This document shows positions 1 through 6,356 of a DNA stretch of 6,423 nt, piece after piece. The translations under genes and the position numbers were made by a program. The stretch covers positions 1 to 6,423 of the forward strand of contig NYZA01000240.1 in the NCBI GenBank assembly GCA_002686955.1. Reading direction: 5' to 3'. The notes beneath the pieces are model-generated. The model saw only the letters and a list, made by a program, of their open reading frames with translations, was not told the DNA's origin and made no database searches. The DNA is from Gemmatimonadota bacterium. GTDB lineage: Bacteria > GCA-2686955. Numbering within the stretch: position 1 is the stretch's first letter; each line of letters starts with the position of its first letter.

Positions 1-1
1 G

Positions 2-634
2 TTCGGCTGCTCCGGTCAACGTTGCATGGCGGCTTCGGTGATGCTGGCGGTCGGCGACGTGCAAGCCGTGATCGACCGCATGGCGCGGAAGGCCGCGGCG
101 ATCGAGCTCGGCAAGGATATGGGCTGTATCATCAACGCCGCGGCCGCGGAGCGGATCATGGGCTATATCGACCAGGCGGAGGAGATGGGGGCCAGGGTGA
201 TCGTCGACGGGCGCGGGGCGAAGGTGGCGGGGAACGAAGGCTACTGGGTAGGACCGACCATCATCGACGGTGTGACGACCGAGATGCCGGCGGCGCGCGA
301 AGAGATCTTCGGGCCGGTTCTGTCGATCGTTCGGGTCGACACGCTCGATCGCGCGATCGAGATCGAGAACTCGAACCCGTACGGCAATGCAGCCGCGATC
401 TTCACGACGAACGGCGCGGTGGCCCGCTACGCGATCGAGCGATTCTCCGCCGGTATGTGCGGAGTGAATATCGGTGTTCCGGTTCCCCGCGAGCCTTTCG
501 CATTCGGTGGCTGGAACGAGAGCAAATTCGGCCACGGCGACGTGACCGGCTACGACGGTTTCCGTTTCTGGACCCGCCCGCGCAAAGTGACCGCGCGCTG
601 GGAGATCGCCAAGGACGCGACATGGATGAGCTGA
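2..634 (+). CDS. mmsA: CoA-acylating methylmalonate-semialdehyde dehydrogenase, C-terminal part (5' end outside window)
   Basis: The visible 210 residues are the C-terminal part of an aldehyde dehydrogenase superfamily enzyme. The first codons give FGCSGQRCMA, and the GQRC cysteine (codon 23-25) is the catalytic nucleophile. The family motif EEIFGPVL, the NPYGN segment and the end motifs GVNIGVPVP and FGGWNESKFG follow, finishing with FWTRPRKVTARW. The GQRC motif and the GVNxxVPVP tail are typical of the CoA-dependent MmsA/IolA/ALDH6 group rather than of ordinary ALDHs. This group oxidises malonate semialdehyde to acetyl-CoA and methylmalonate semialdehyde to propionyl-CoA, with NAD+ and CoA, in the cytoplasm. 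Family proteins are about 500 residues, so roughly 290 residues lie upstream. It is followed after 23 nt by an aminotransferase and then preT/preA, which suggests it finishes beta-alanine and 3-aminoisobutyrate breakdown from pyrimidines. A role in valine or inositol catabolism is possible but less supported by the neighbours. Confidence 0.9.
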   Translation, partial: FGCSGQRCMAASVMLAVGDVQAVIDRMARKAAAIELGKDMGCIINAAAAERIMGYIDQAEEMGARVIVDGRGAKVAGNEGYWVGPTIIDGVTTEMPAAREEIFGPVLSIVRVDTLDRAIEIENSNPYGNAAAIFTTNGAVARYAIERFSAGMCGVNIGVPVPREPFAFGGWNESKFGHGDVTGYDGFRFWTRPRKVTARWEIAKDATWMS

Positions 635-645
635 CGACGCCGGGT

Positions 646-650
646 GGAGG
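646..650 (+). promoter_or_regulatory. Shine-Dalgarno site deciding the aminotransferase start
   Basis: A GGAGG core lies 7 nt before the ATG at 658. It supports that start over the in-frame ATG at 622, which would overlap the end of mmsA and lacks a comparable site. Confidence 0.75.
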
Positions 651-657
651 ACGCGCT

Positions 658-1977
658 ATGACTTCCGAAGAGATGGTCCGACTGTGCAAGGACCACACCA
701 TGTACACTTGGGCGGCAACCGGCGCGGTCGACCCGATCCCGGTGGACCGCGCGGAAGGGGTGTATCTCTATACCCCTGAAGGGGAGCGGATCCTCGATTT
801 CAATAGCCAGCTGATGTGTGTCAACATCGGCCACGGTCACCCCAAGGTGCTCGCCGCGATCGAGCGGCAGATGAAGAAGTTCGCTTACGTCTATCCGGGG
901 ACCGCGACCGAGATCCGGGCCCGAGTGTCGAAGCGGCTCGCCGAATTGGTTCCCGGAGACATCAATACCTTCTTCTTCACATTGGGTGGAGCGGAGGCGA
1001 ACGAGAACGCGATCCGTACAGCCCGTCTCTACACCGGCCGGCAGAAGATACTGGCCCGCTATCGCAGCTATCACGGCGGCACCAACGCCTGCATGCAGCT
1101 CACGGGCGACCCGAGGCGCTTGGCGAACGAGCCGGGAATGCCTGGGATCATCCATGTGATGGATCCTCGTCCCTACGACTATTCGTTCGGCACCAGCGAC
1201 GCCGAGATGGCAGACAACCACCTGCGCTACCTCGAAGAGACGATCACCTACGAAGGCCCCGAGACGATCGCCGCGATGTTCGTGGAGACGGTCATCGGTA
1301 CCAACGGAATCCAGCCGCCCCCCCAGGGTTATCTGCCCAGGCTGAAAGAGCTGCTCGACCGTCATGGGATCCTTTTGGTTTGTGACGAGGTGATGTGCGG
1401 ATGGGGCCGGACCGGCAAGCTCTTTGCGTTCGAGCACTACGACATCGTGCCCGATATCGTCACCATGGCGAAGGGTTTGACCTCGGCCTATGCGCCTCTT
1501 GGCGCGATGGGCGTGAGCGACACGATCGCCGATCATTTCAAGAGCAACGTGTTCTGGGGCGGCCTGACCTACAACTCACACGCCCTCTCGCTGGCGGTCG
1601 CAGAGGCGGTAATAGATGTTCTGCACGACGAGAAGCTTGTCGAGAACGCCGCGCGGATGGAGTCGGTGATGCTGGGCGAGATGGAGCGTCTGAAGAAGAA
1701 ACACCCTTCGCTCAAGGAGGGGCGCGCGATCGGTCTCTTCGGGATGCTCGACATCCGCAAGAACGCGGCGGGCGAGTTGATCTGCCCTTACAACGGCGGC
1801 CATCCGGCCATGGCCGAGCTGGCGAAATCCCTGCGCGACAACGGGATGTTCACTTTTGTCCGCTGGAGCCACATCATGTGCAACCCACCCTTGTGCATCA
1901 ACGAAGCGCAGATCAAGGAAGGGTTCGAGATCATAGATTCCGCTCTCGATATCACCGATCGGGTGTTCGAGGGCTGA
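658..1977 (+). CDS. Class III PLP-dependent omega-aminotransferase, probably beta-alanine / 3-aminoisobutyrate transaminase
   Basis: This 439-residue protein is a complete fold-type I, class III aminotransferase. Visible landmarks are GGAEANEN (residues 110-117, cofactor phosphate loop), Y138-H139-GG (ring stacking), D243 in the CDEV motif (pyridine nitrogen), K272 in MAKG (Schiff-base lysine) and T304 in the TYNSH segment (phosphate contact from the partner subunit). R402 near the C-terminus is a candidate for binding the alpha-carboxylate of the amino acceptor. The N-terminus (KDHTMYTW, then a YTPEGERILDFNSQ stretch) resembles the taurine/beta-alanine transaminase branch. Such enzymes move the amino group of beta-alanine-like substrates to pyruvate or 2-oxoglutarate. 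Lying between mmsA and preT/preA, it most likely converts beta-alanine and 3-aminoisobutyrate to the semialdehydes used by MmsA. The class is certain. The substrate is inferred from context, and taurine or another omega-amino acid remains possible. The start is set by the GGAGG at 646-650. Confidence 0.88.
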   Translation: MTSEEMVRLCKDHTMYTWAATGAVDPIPVDRAEGVYLYTPEGERILDFNSQLMCVNIGHGHPKVLAAIERQMKKFAYVYPGTATEIRARVSKRLAELVPGDINTFFFTLGGAEANENAIRTARLYTGRQKILARYRSYHGGTNACMQLTGDPRRLANEPGMPGIIHVMDPRPYDYSFGTSDAEMADNHLRYLEETITYEGPETIAAMFVETVIGTNGIQPPPQGYLPRLKELLDRHGILLVCDEVMCGWGRTGKLFAFEHYDIVPDIVTMAKGLTSAYAPLGAMGVSDTIADHFKSNVFWGGLTYNSHALSLAVAEAVIDVLHDEKLVENAARMESVMLGEMERLKKKHPSLKEGRAIGLFGMLDIRKNAAGELICPYNGGHPAMAELAKSLRDNGMFTFVRWSHIMCNPPLCINEAQIKEGFEIIDSALDITDRVFEG

Positions 1978-1980
1978 GCC

Positions 1981-1985
1981 GGAGG
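1981..1985 (+). promoter_or_regulatory. Shine-Dalgarno site of preT
   Basis: A GGAGG core sits 4 nt before the ATG at 1990, inside the 12-nt gap after the aminotransferase stop. The short gap and strong site fit co-transcription with independent initiation. Confidence 0.65.
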
Positions 1986-1989
1986 CAAC

Positions 1990-3294
1990 ATGAGCACAAT
2001 TCCCGCCGAGCGGGACGAGACGAAGTTCGAGGATTTCAAGGCACCGTACACGGCCCATCAGGCCCGGATGGAGGCCGAGCGCTGCCTCTACTGTGAAGAT
2101 GCACCCTGTGTCAAAGCCTGTCCCACATCGATCGACGTTCCGCAGTTCATCCGCAAGATTACGAGCGGGAATCTCTGGGGATCGGCCCGGACCATCTTCT
2201 CGGCCAATATCCTCGGAATGAGCTGCTCCCGCGTCTGCCCCGTGGAAACATCGTGTGTCGCGGCCTGCGTACACAACGAGCAGGCCGTCGCGCCGATTCA
2301 GATCGGAAGGCTGCAAAGATTCGTCACCGATCACGCATACGAGAGCGGTTGGCGCTACTTCGAGGCGGGCGGATCGAGCGGAAAAAGCGTTGCACTCGTC
2401 GGCGGTGGACCGGCATCGCTCGCGGCCGCCCACGAACTTCGTCGCAAAGGCCATGCCTGCACGATCTACGAGAAGCGCCGGATGCTGGGGGGGTTGAACA
2501 CGACCGGGATCGCTCCCTACAAGTTGCGGGCCGATCGAGCCACCGAAGAAGTGGAATGGGTTCTTGGGATCGGAGGCGTCGACATCGAGACGTCGACGGC
2601 GTTGGGTGAGGATGTGTCGCTCGAAGAGCTGGAAATGAAACACGATGCGGTGTTCATCGGCATCGGGCTCGGTGAGGACACATTTCTTTCAGTCACGAAC
2701 GAACACCTTGAGGGGGTGCACGGCGCGGTCGAGTTCATCGAGCGGATCAAGCTCGGTCGAGTCGACCTCGATGGAGTAGGGCGCGCCCTGGTGATCGGCG
2801 GTGGGAACACCGCTCTCGATGCCGTGCGGGAGCTGGTGGGACTCGGCCTAGACGACGTGAGGCTGGTCTATCGGGGGCGAGAAGAGGTGAAACCGGGCTA
2901 TGCTCACGAGTGGGAGGCGGCGAAGATGGAGGGGGTGCGTGCGCACTGGCAAACGCAACCGATCGACTACAGGGGCGAAGGTCGTGTAAGCGGTCTGAGA
3001 TGCGTGAGAACCGACGAGAAGAAGAGGGCGATCGATGGCAGCGAGCGCACACTCGATGCAGATCTGATTCTGCTTGCGCTCGGGCAGGAGACACTCGGTT
3101 CGCTCGTGGCATCCGCCGAGGGCATCGAGATCGACGGCGGATGTGTTCGTATCGACGATAATGGCGCCACCGGCCGGCCGGGGGTGTTCGCCGGCGGGGA
3201 TTGTACGAACGGGGGCAAAGAGGTAGTGAACGCGGCCTTTGAAGGCAAACGAGCCGCGGAAGCGATCGATCGCTACCTGATGGGAGAGAAGTGA
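1990..3294 (+). CDS. preT: NAD-dependent dihydropyrimidine dehydrogenase, FAD/NAD(H) electron-transfer subunit PreT
   Basis: This 434-residue subunit takes electrons from NADH to FAD and passes them through Fe-S clusters to PreA. It is slightly longer than E. coli PreT (about 410). Residues 32-93 hold eight cysteines (32, 35, 40, 44, 79, 83, 89, 93). Against pig DPD as I recall it, all its cluster ligands match at a constant offset of 47, including Q109 for the unusual Gln156 ligand. An FAD dinucleotide-binding motif follows (VGGGPAS, glycines 138-140, with E161 ending strand 2). The second Rossmann motif is VIGGGNTA (268-275), which is the NAD(P)H site. The C-terminal FAD signature is FAGGDCTNGGKEVV (D404). 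The same architecture occurs in glutamate synthase small subunits, but the matching cluster ligands and the adjacent preA identify PreT. Its stop codon overlaps the preA start (TGATG), suggesting translational coupling and balanced subunit production. Confidence 0.93.
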   Translation: MSTIPAERDETKFEDFKAPYTAHQARMEAERCLYCEDAPCVKACPTSIDVPQFIRKITSGNLWGSARTIFSANILGMSCSRVCPVETSCVAACVHNEQAVAPIQIGRLQRFVTDHAYESGWRYFEAGGSSGKSVALVGGGPASLAAAHELRRKGHACTIYEKRRMLGGLNTTGIAPYKLRADRATEEVEWVLGIGGVDIETSTALGEDVSLEELEMKHDAVFIGIGLGEDTFLSVTNEHLEGVHGAVEFIERIKLGRVDLDGVGRALVIGGGNTALDAVRELVGLGLDDVRLVYRGREEVKPGYAHEWEAAKMEGVRAHWQTQPIDYRGEGRVSGLRCVRTDEKKRAIDGSERTLDADLILLALGQETLGSLVASAEGIEIDGGCVRIDDNGATGRPGVFAGGDCTNGGKEVVNAAFEGKRAAEAIDRYLMGEK

Positions 3295-4565
3295 TGCCCG
3301 ATCTGACCGCCAACTGCGCTGGAATCGTCTCGCCGAACCCCTTTTGGCTCGCGTCCGCGCCACCCAGCAATTCGGGCGAGCAGGTGATGCGAGCGTTCGA
3401 CGCCGGCTGGGGCGGCGCGGTCTGGAAGACACTCGGGCAACCGATCCAGAATGTCTCCAGCCGCTTTGGAGGCCACCACTATCGGGGCACCCGGGCGATC
3501 GGATTCAACAACATCGAGCTTATTACCGACCGTCCCCTCGATACGAACCTTCGCGAGATCGAAGAGGTCAAGAAGCGCTACCCGCACAACGCCCTGATCG
3601 TCAGTCTGATGGTGGAGTCGGAAGAGGAGTGGAAGGAGATCATCCGGCGTTCGATCGATGCCGGGGCCGATGGCCTCGAGCTGAACTTCGGCTGTCCGCA
3701 CGGGATGTGCGAGCGCGGCATGGGCTCGGCCGTGGGCCAGGAGCCGAAGGTTAACGAGCGGATCACGTCGTGGGCGGCGAGTTACTCGAGTGTGCCGGTC
3801 ATCGTGAAGTTGACGCCGAATGTGCACGATATCCGCCCCCACGGCCTCGCGGCCCAACGCGGCGGCGCCGATGCGGTGAGCCTTATCAACACCATCAAGA
3901 GCATCGTCAGCGTCGACATCGACAGCATGATCCCCGCGCCGATCGTCGGTGAGCTCGGCACCAACGGCGGATACTGCGGCCCGGCGGTCAAACCGATCGC
4001 GCTGCAGATGGTGGCATCGCTGGCGAGCACTCCTGAATTCAAGCTGCCGATCAGCGGCATCGGAGGGATCTCGAATTGGCGCGACGCCGTGGAGTTTATG
4101 TTGCTGGGGTCGAGCTCGGTTCAGGTCTGCACCGAAGTGATGCTGCGAGGCTATCGCGTCGTCGAGGACATGATCGAAGGGCTCGAGTTCTACATGCGAG
4201 AGAAAGGCTTCGAGAGGCTCGACGATCTTATCGGTGGCGCGGCACCGGCGTTCAGTGAATGGGGCGACCTCGACATGAATTTCGAGTCGGTCGCCCGTGT
4301 CGATGCGGAGACTTGCATCGGTTGCTACGACTGCGTGGTCGCCTGTGCCGACGGCGGTCACCAGTGCATCGAACCGGGGAGGGGCGATCGCAGGGTGCCG
4401 GTGGTCGATGAGGAGGAGTGCGTCGGCTGCAATCTCTGCGAGATCGTCTGCCCCGTCCCCGGCTGTATCACCATGACCGAGGTCGACAACGGCTGGGCGC
4501 CGGCGACCTGGAACCAACATCTCGCCTCGGGAGTCCGGCTTCGTCCAAAGAAAGGGTCGCACTAA
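3294..4565 (+). CDS. preA: NAD-dependent dihydropyrimidine dehydrogenase, catalytic FMN subunit PreA
   Basis: This 423-residue cytoplasmic subunit reduces the 5,6 double bond of uracil or thymine, the first step of reductive pyrimidine breakdown. The N-terminal FMN TIM barrel shows SPNPFWLAS near the start, GGAVWKTLG (K45), NNIEL (N72-N73), NFGCPHG with catalytic C134, KLTPN (K172), INT (N199-T200) and GIGGI (255-259, FMN phosphate). These correspond to uracil- and FMN-binding positions of DPD. The C-terminus is a two-cluster ferredoxin domain with CxxCxxCxxxC at 341-351 and CxxCxxCxxxC at 376-386, plus an extra C391. Length matches E. coli PreA (about 411). The ATG at 3294 is preferred. It overlaps the preT stop by one base and has GGAGAG at 3282-3287. 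A GTG directly before it (3291) would add only one residue. The stop codon TAA abuts a palindromic repeat. Confidence 0.94.
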   Translation: MPDLTANCAGIVSPNPFWLASAPPSNSGEQVMRAFDAGWGGAVWKTLGQPIQNVSSRFGGHHYRGTRAIGFNNIELITDRPLDTNLREIEEVKKRYPHNALIVSLMVESEEEWKEIIRRSIDAGADGLELNFGCPHGMCERGMGSAVGQEPKVNERITSWAASYSSVPVIVKLTPNVHDIRPHGLAAQRGGADAVSLINTIKSIVSVDIDSMIPAPIVGELGTNGGYCGPAVKPIALQMVASLASTPEFKLPISGIGGISNWRDAVEFMLLGSSSVQVCTEVMLRGYRVVEDMIEGLEFYMREKGFERLDDLIGGAAPAFSEWGDLDMNFESVARVDAETCIGCYDCVVACADGGHQCIEPGRGDRRVPVVDEEECVGCNLCEIVCPVPGCITMTEVDNGWAPATWNQHLASGVRLRPKKGSH

Positions 4566-4747
4566 GGGTTCGCGCAAGAATGGAATGCTATTGTCGCATC
4601 CCATCTGCACCACATCTCCGGCCGATCGGCAAGCCCCGAAATCCGCGACGTAGCGCTGCTACGCCTGTGGTTTCGGAGCTCACCGATCGACCAGATCTGC
4701 GGCACATATGGGCGCCAAGATGACAAGTTGTTCTTGCGCGGACCCTA
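4564..4747. repeat. Large imperfect palindromic repeat element, complete copy
   Basis: This element of about 184 bp is an inverted repeat over almost its whole length. The outer arms (4565-4580 and 4731-4746) match at 15 of 16 positions. The next 18-19 bases on each side do not pair well. The inner arms (4600-4654 and 4658-4712) pair at 39 of 55 positions by Watson-Crick, ending in a 6-bp stem CGTAGC/GCTACG around the 3-nt loop GCT. The left arm recurs at 6357-6423. The form recalls intergenic palindromic repeats such as ERIC, but I do not recognise this sequence as a named family. It contains no protein gene. There is no T-run after the hairpin, so a classical intrinsic terminator is not supported. 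It could still end or stabilise the operon transcript. It begins inside the preA stop codon. The sequence from 4748 to 4800 shows nothing I can name. Confidence 0.85.
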
Positions 4748-4800
4748 ACTCGAACGAGCGACGCCCTGGAGAGACCTGAGGTTGAGTCGATAGCTCAGCT

Positions 4801-6279
4801 GTGGACTCGATCAAACCGGCCCGTGTTCGCGCCCTCGGTGTCGCGGTGGCGCTCTGTGGCGCGTACGCCCTTTCCCGCGTACCGGTGTTCACGGCGGGCT
4901 ATGGGGGGGACGGGGACTACTGGAACGTGGCGAGCGTGGCCCGCCGGATTCTCGAGTCGGGCGAGTACGAGATGGCGCGCGCTCCGGGCAACCCCTTGCA
5001 CGAGGCGCAGATGGCCGTGGCTCTCTGGATCGCCGACGCCGCCGGCGTTTCCGGTTGGTGGGTGGCCAACTCCTTTACGCTGCTTTGGGGCGTGCTGCTC
5101 CTGCTGGCCGTCGACCGAATCAGGGCTCGGATCGGCAGCCTTCGTGCCCATCGTTGGCCGCTCCTGGCCATGGTCGCCTTCCTGCCGATCTTCTGGGCGC
5201 ACTCCGCCGATGGCTCCGATCACGTCCCCGCCGCCGCCCTGACCCTCGCCTCGATCGCCTGCGCTCTTCCCGCGGAATCGGCCGCCGCCGCCCTGCTCTC
5301 CGGAGTACTCCTCGGTTTCGCCGGAGGATTCCGAATCGGGAGCCTCGTGTTCGCGCCGGCGGCAATCCTCGCCCTTCCCACGCGATGGCGGTCCTGGAGG
5401 TGGCTCGCACTCTCGCTCGGAGTCGCTCTGGTTCTCGCCCTTGTCTACCTGCCGGTGCTGCACTCCCAAGGGATCTCGGCGCTCTCCCCAACCCACCGCG
5501 CCCACAGCATCTTGGGGCGTCTCGCACGAACCGCCTATCGGATCGACGCCGCCCTCCTGCCTGGCTTCCTTCTGCCCTTCGCCGTTTTCCTCATTGGCCG
5601 CTCCCGGCGAGCCCGCCACGGGATCGTTCGTCTGTTCCGACGGCCCAAGCCCGCCGAAATCTCGCTGCTCAGTGGACTGTTGGCCTCGATTCTGCTCTTC
5701 TCGTGGCTTCCGCTCGACGCGGCCTATCTGCTGCCCGGAGCGATCAGCGTCTTCCTGCTCGCCACGCGCATCGTCCGCCCCCGCGTACTCGCGGCCTGCG
5801 CCTGCGTGGCCGCTCTGAGCGCTTGGTTCGAGCCGAACTTGGTCGATCCTCGCACGGGACGTCTCGCGCCGGGCATCTATCCCGGCCGGGTCTCCGCCTT
5901 CGTCCACGAGGGGCGCATGTTCAAGGACTACACCGCCTTTCTTCTTTCGCGGCGTTTCCCCCCGGGAAGCCTCGTTGTCGTCTCCCGCGCACCTTGGGGC
6001 GGACGAGGAGAGGAGTTCGTGTTGCGAGTCCCAGCGGAATCCCCGCTCCGGGCGGAGGACGCATCGCCGATTCGCACCCACCCGGAATTGAACGACGTCT
6101 GGTTCGTCGGCTACCGCCCACTTCTGCACGGTGAATCTCGCCGGGCGCTCGCCCTTTCGAATCGCCGCCTCTTGATCGACGCGGATGCGATCGACAGAGC
6201 CCGACAAGAGGCGCACGGGGACCTTCTCGCGGCGGTATCCTCTTGGCCTCGGTCGGTCGAGGTCTTCTCTCCCGAGTAG
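4801..6279 (+). CDS. Polytopic membrane protein, GT-C glycosyltransferase-like
   Basis: I do not recognise a specific family, but this 492-residue protein looks like an integral membrane glycosyltransferase of the GT-C type. One N-terminal helix (about residues 11-30) is followed by an outer loop with G-Y-G-G-D37-G-D39 and then R60-A-P-G-N-P-L-H-E. Acidic residues just after helix 1 are the usual GT-C catalytic-loop signature. Seven to nine further hydrophobic segments follow between about 70 and 345, including a GGFRIGSL stretch, and a soluble C-terminal part of about 145 residues ends the protein. GT-C enzymes use lipid-linked sugars on the outer face of the membrane. The donor and acceptor here cannot be told. 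The GTG start at 4801 is the first start after an in-frame stop at 4783-4785. There is no convincing ribosome-binding site, so the start is less sure. It lies between two repeat copies and has no visible link to pyrimidine catabolism. Confidence 0.72.
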   Translation: MDSIKPARVRALGVAVALCGAYALSRVPVFTAGYGGDGDYWNVASVARRILESGEYEMARAPGNPLHEAQMAVALWIADAAGVSGWWVANSFTLLWGVLLLLAVDRIRARIGSLRAHRWPLLAMVAFLPIFWAHSADGSDHVPAAALTLASIACALPAESAAAALLSGVLLGFAGGFRIGSLVFAPAAILALPTRWRSWRWLALSLGVALVLALVYLPVLHSQGISALSPTHRAHSILGRLARTAYRIDAALLPGFLLPFAVFLIGRSRRARHGIVRLFRRPKPAEISLLSGLLASILLFSWLPLDAAYLLPGAISVFLLATRIVRPRVLAACACVAALSAWFEPNLVDPRTGRLAPGIYPGRVSAFVHEGRMFKDYTAFLLSRRFPPGSLVVVSRAPWGGRGEEFVLRVPAESPLRAEDASPIRTHPELNDVWFVGYRPLLHGESRRALALSNRRLLIDADAIDRARQEAHGDLLAAVSSWPRSVEVFSPE

Positions 6280-6356
6280 AGCTCGATCGATTCCACGAGC
6301 CCCGAGGAATCACGATGTCTCTGCTTCGCCCGCTCCTCCTCCCCGGCCCTACGCTT

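Noticed and set aside
22-657. Upstream extension of the aminotransferase reading frame into mmsA, including an in-frame ATG at 622.
   Set aside because: This stretch reads as arginine- and glycine-rich shadow sequence of mmsA. The protein family begins near the ATG at 658, which has its own GGAGG.
3291-3293. GTG as the preA start.
   Set aside because: It adds a single residue. The following ATG with the TGATG overlap and the GGAGAG spacing is the simpler start.
4564-4750. Integron attC site, because of the palindromic form and the CCCTAAC end.
   Set aside because: attC needs RYYYAAC on the left and GTTRRRY on the right. Here the ends are the other way round (left GGGTT, right CCCTAAC) and the purine/pyrimidine pattern fails.
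4791-4801. TAGCTCAGCTG, which resembles the D-arm of a tRNA.
   Set aside because: No anticodon arm, T-arm sequence or acceptor stem follows, and the next bases fit the start of a protein gene.
4784-4808. Small hairpin GAGTC/GACTC around the GTG start at 4801.
   Set aside because: The stem has only five pairs with a 15-base loop, too weak to claim start-codon control.
550-6216. Long - strand open frames, for example 550-1536, 1576-2643, 3273-4613 and 4795-6216.
   Set aside because: They are low-complexity, arginine-, proline- or glutamate-rich mirror frames opposite well-recognised genes, as expected in GC-rich DNA.
6289-6311. Hairpin GATTCC/GGAATC downstream of the membrane-protein gene as a terminator.
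   Set aside because: The stem has only six pairs with an 11-base loop and no T-run follows.
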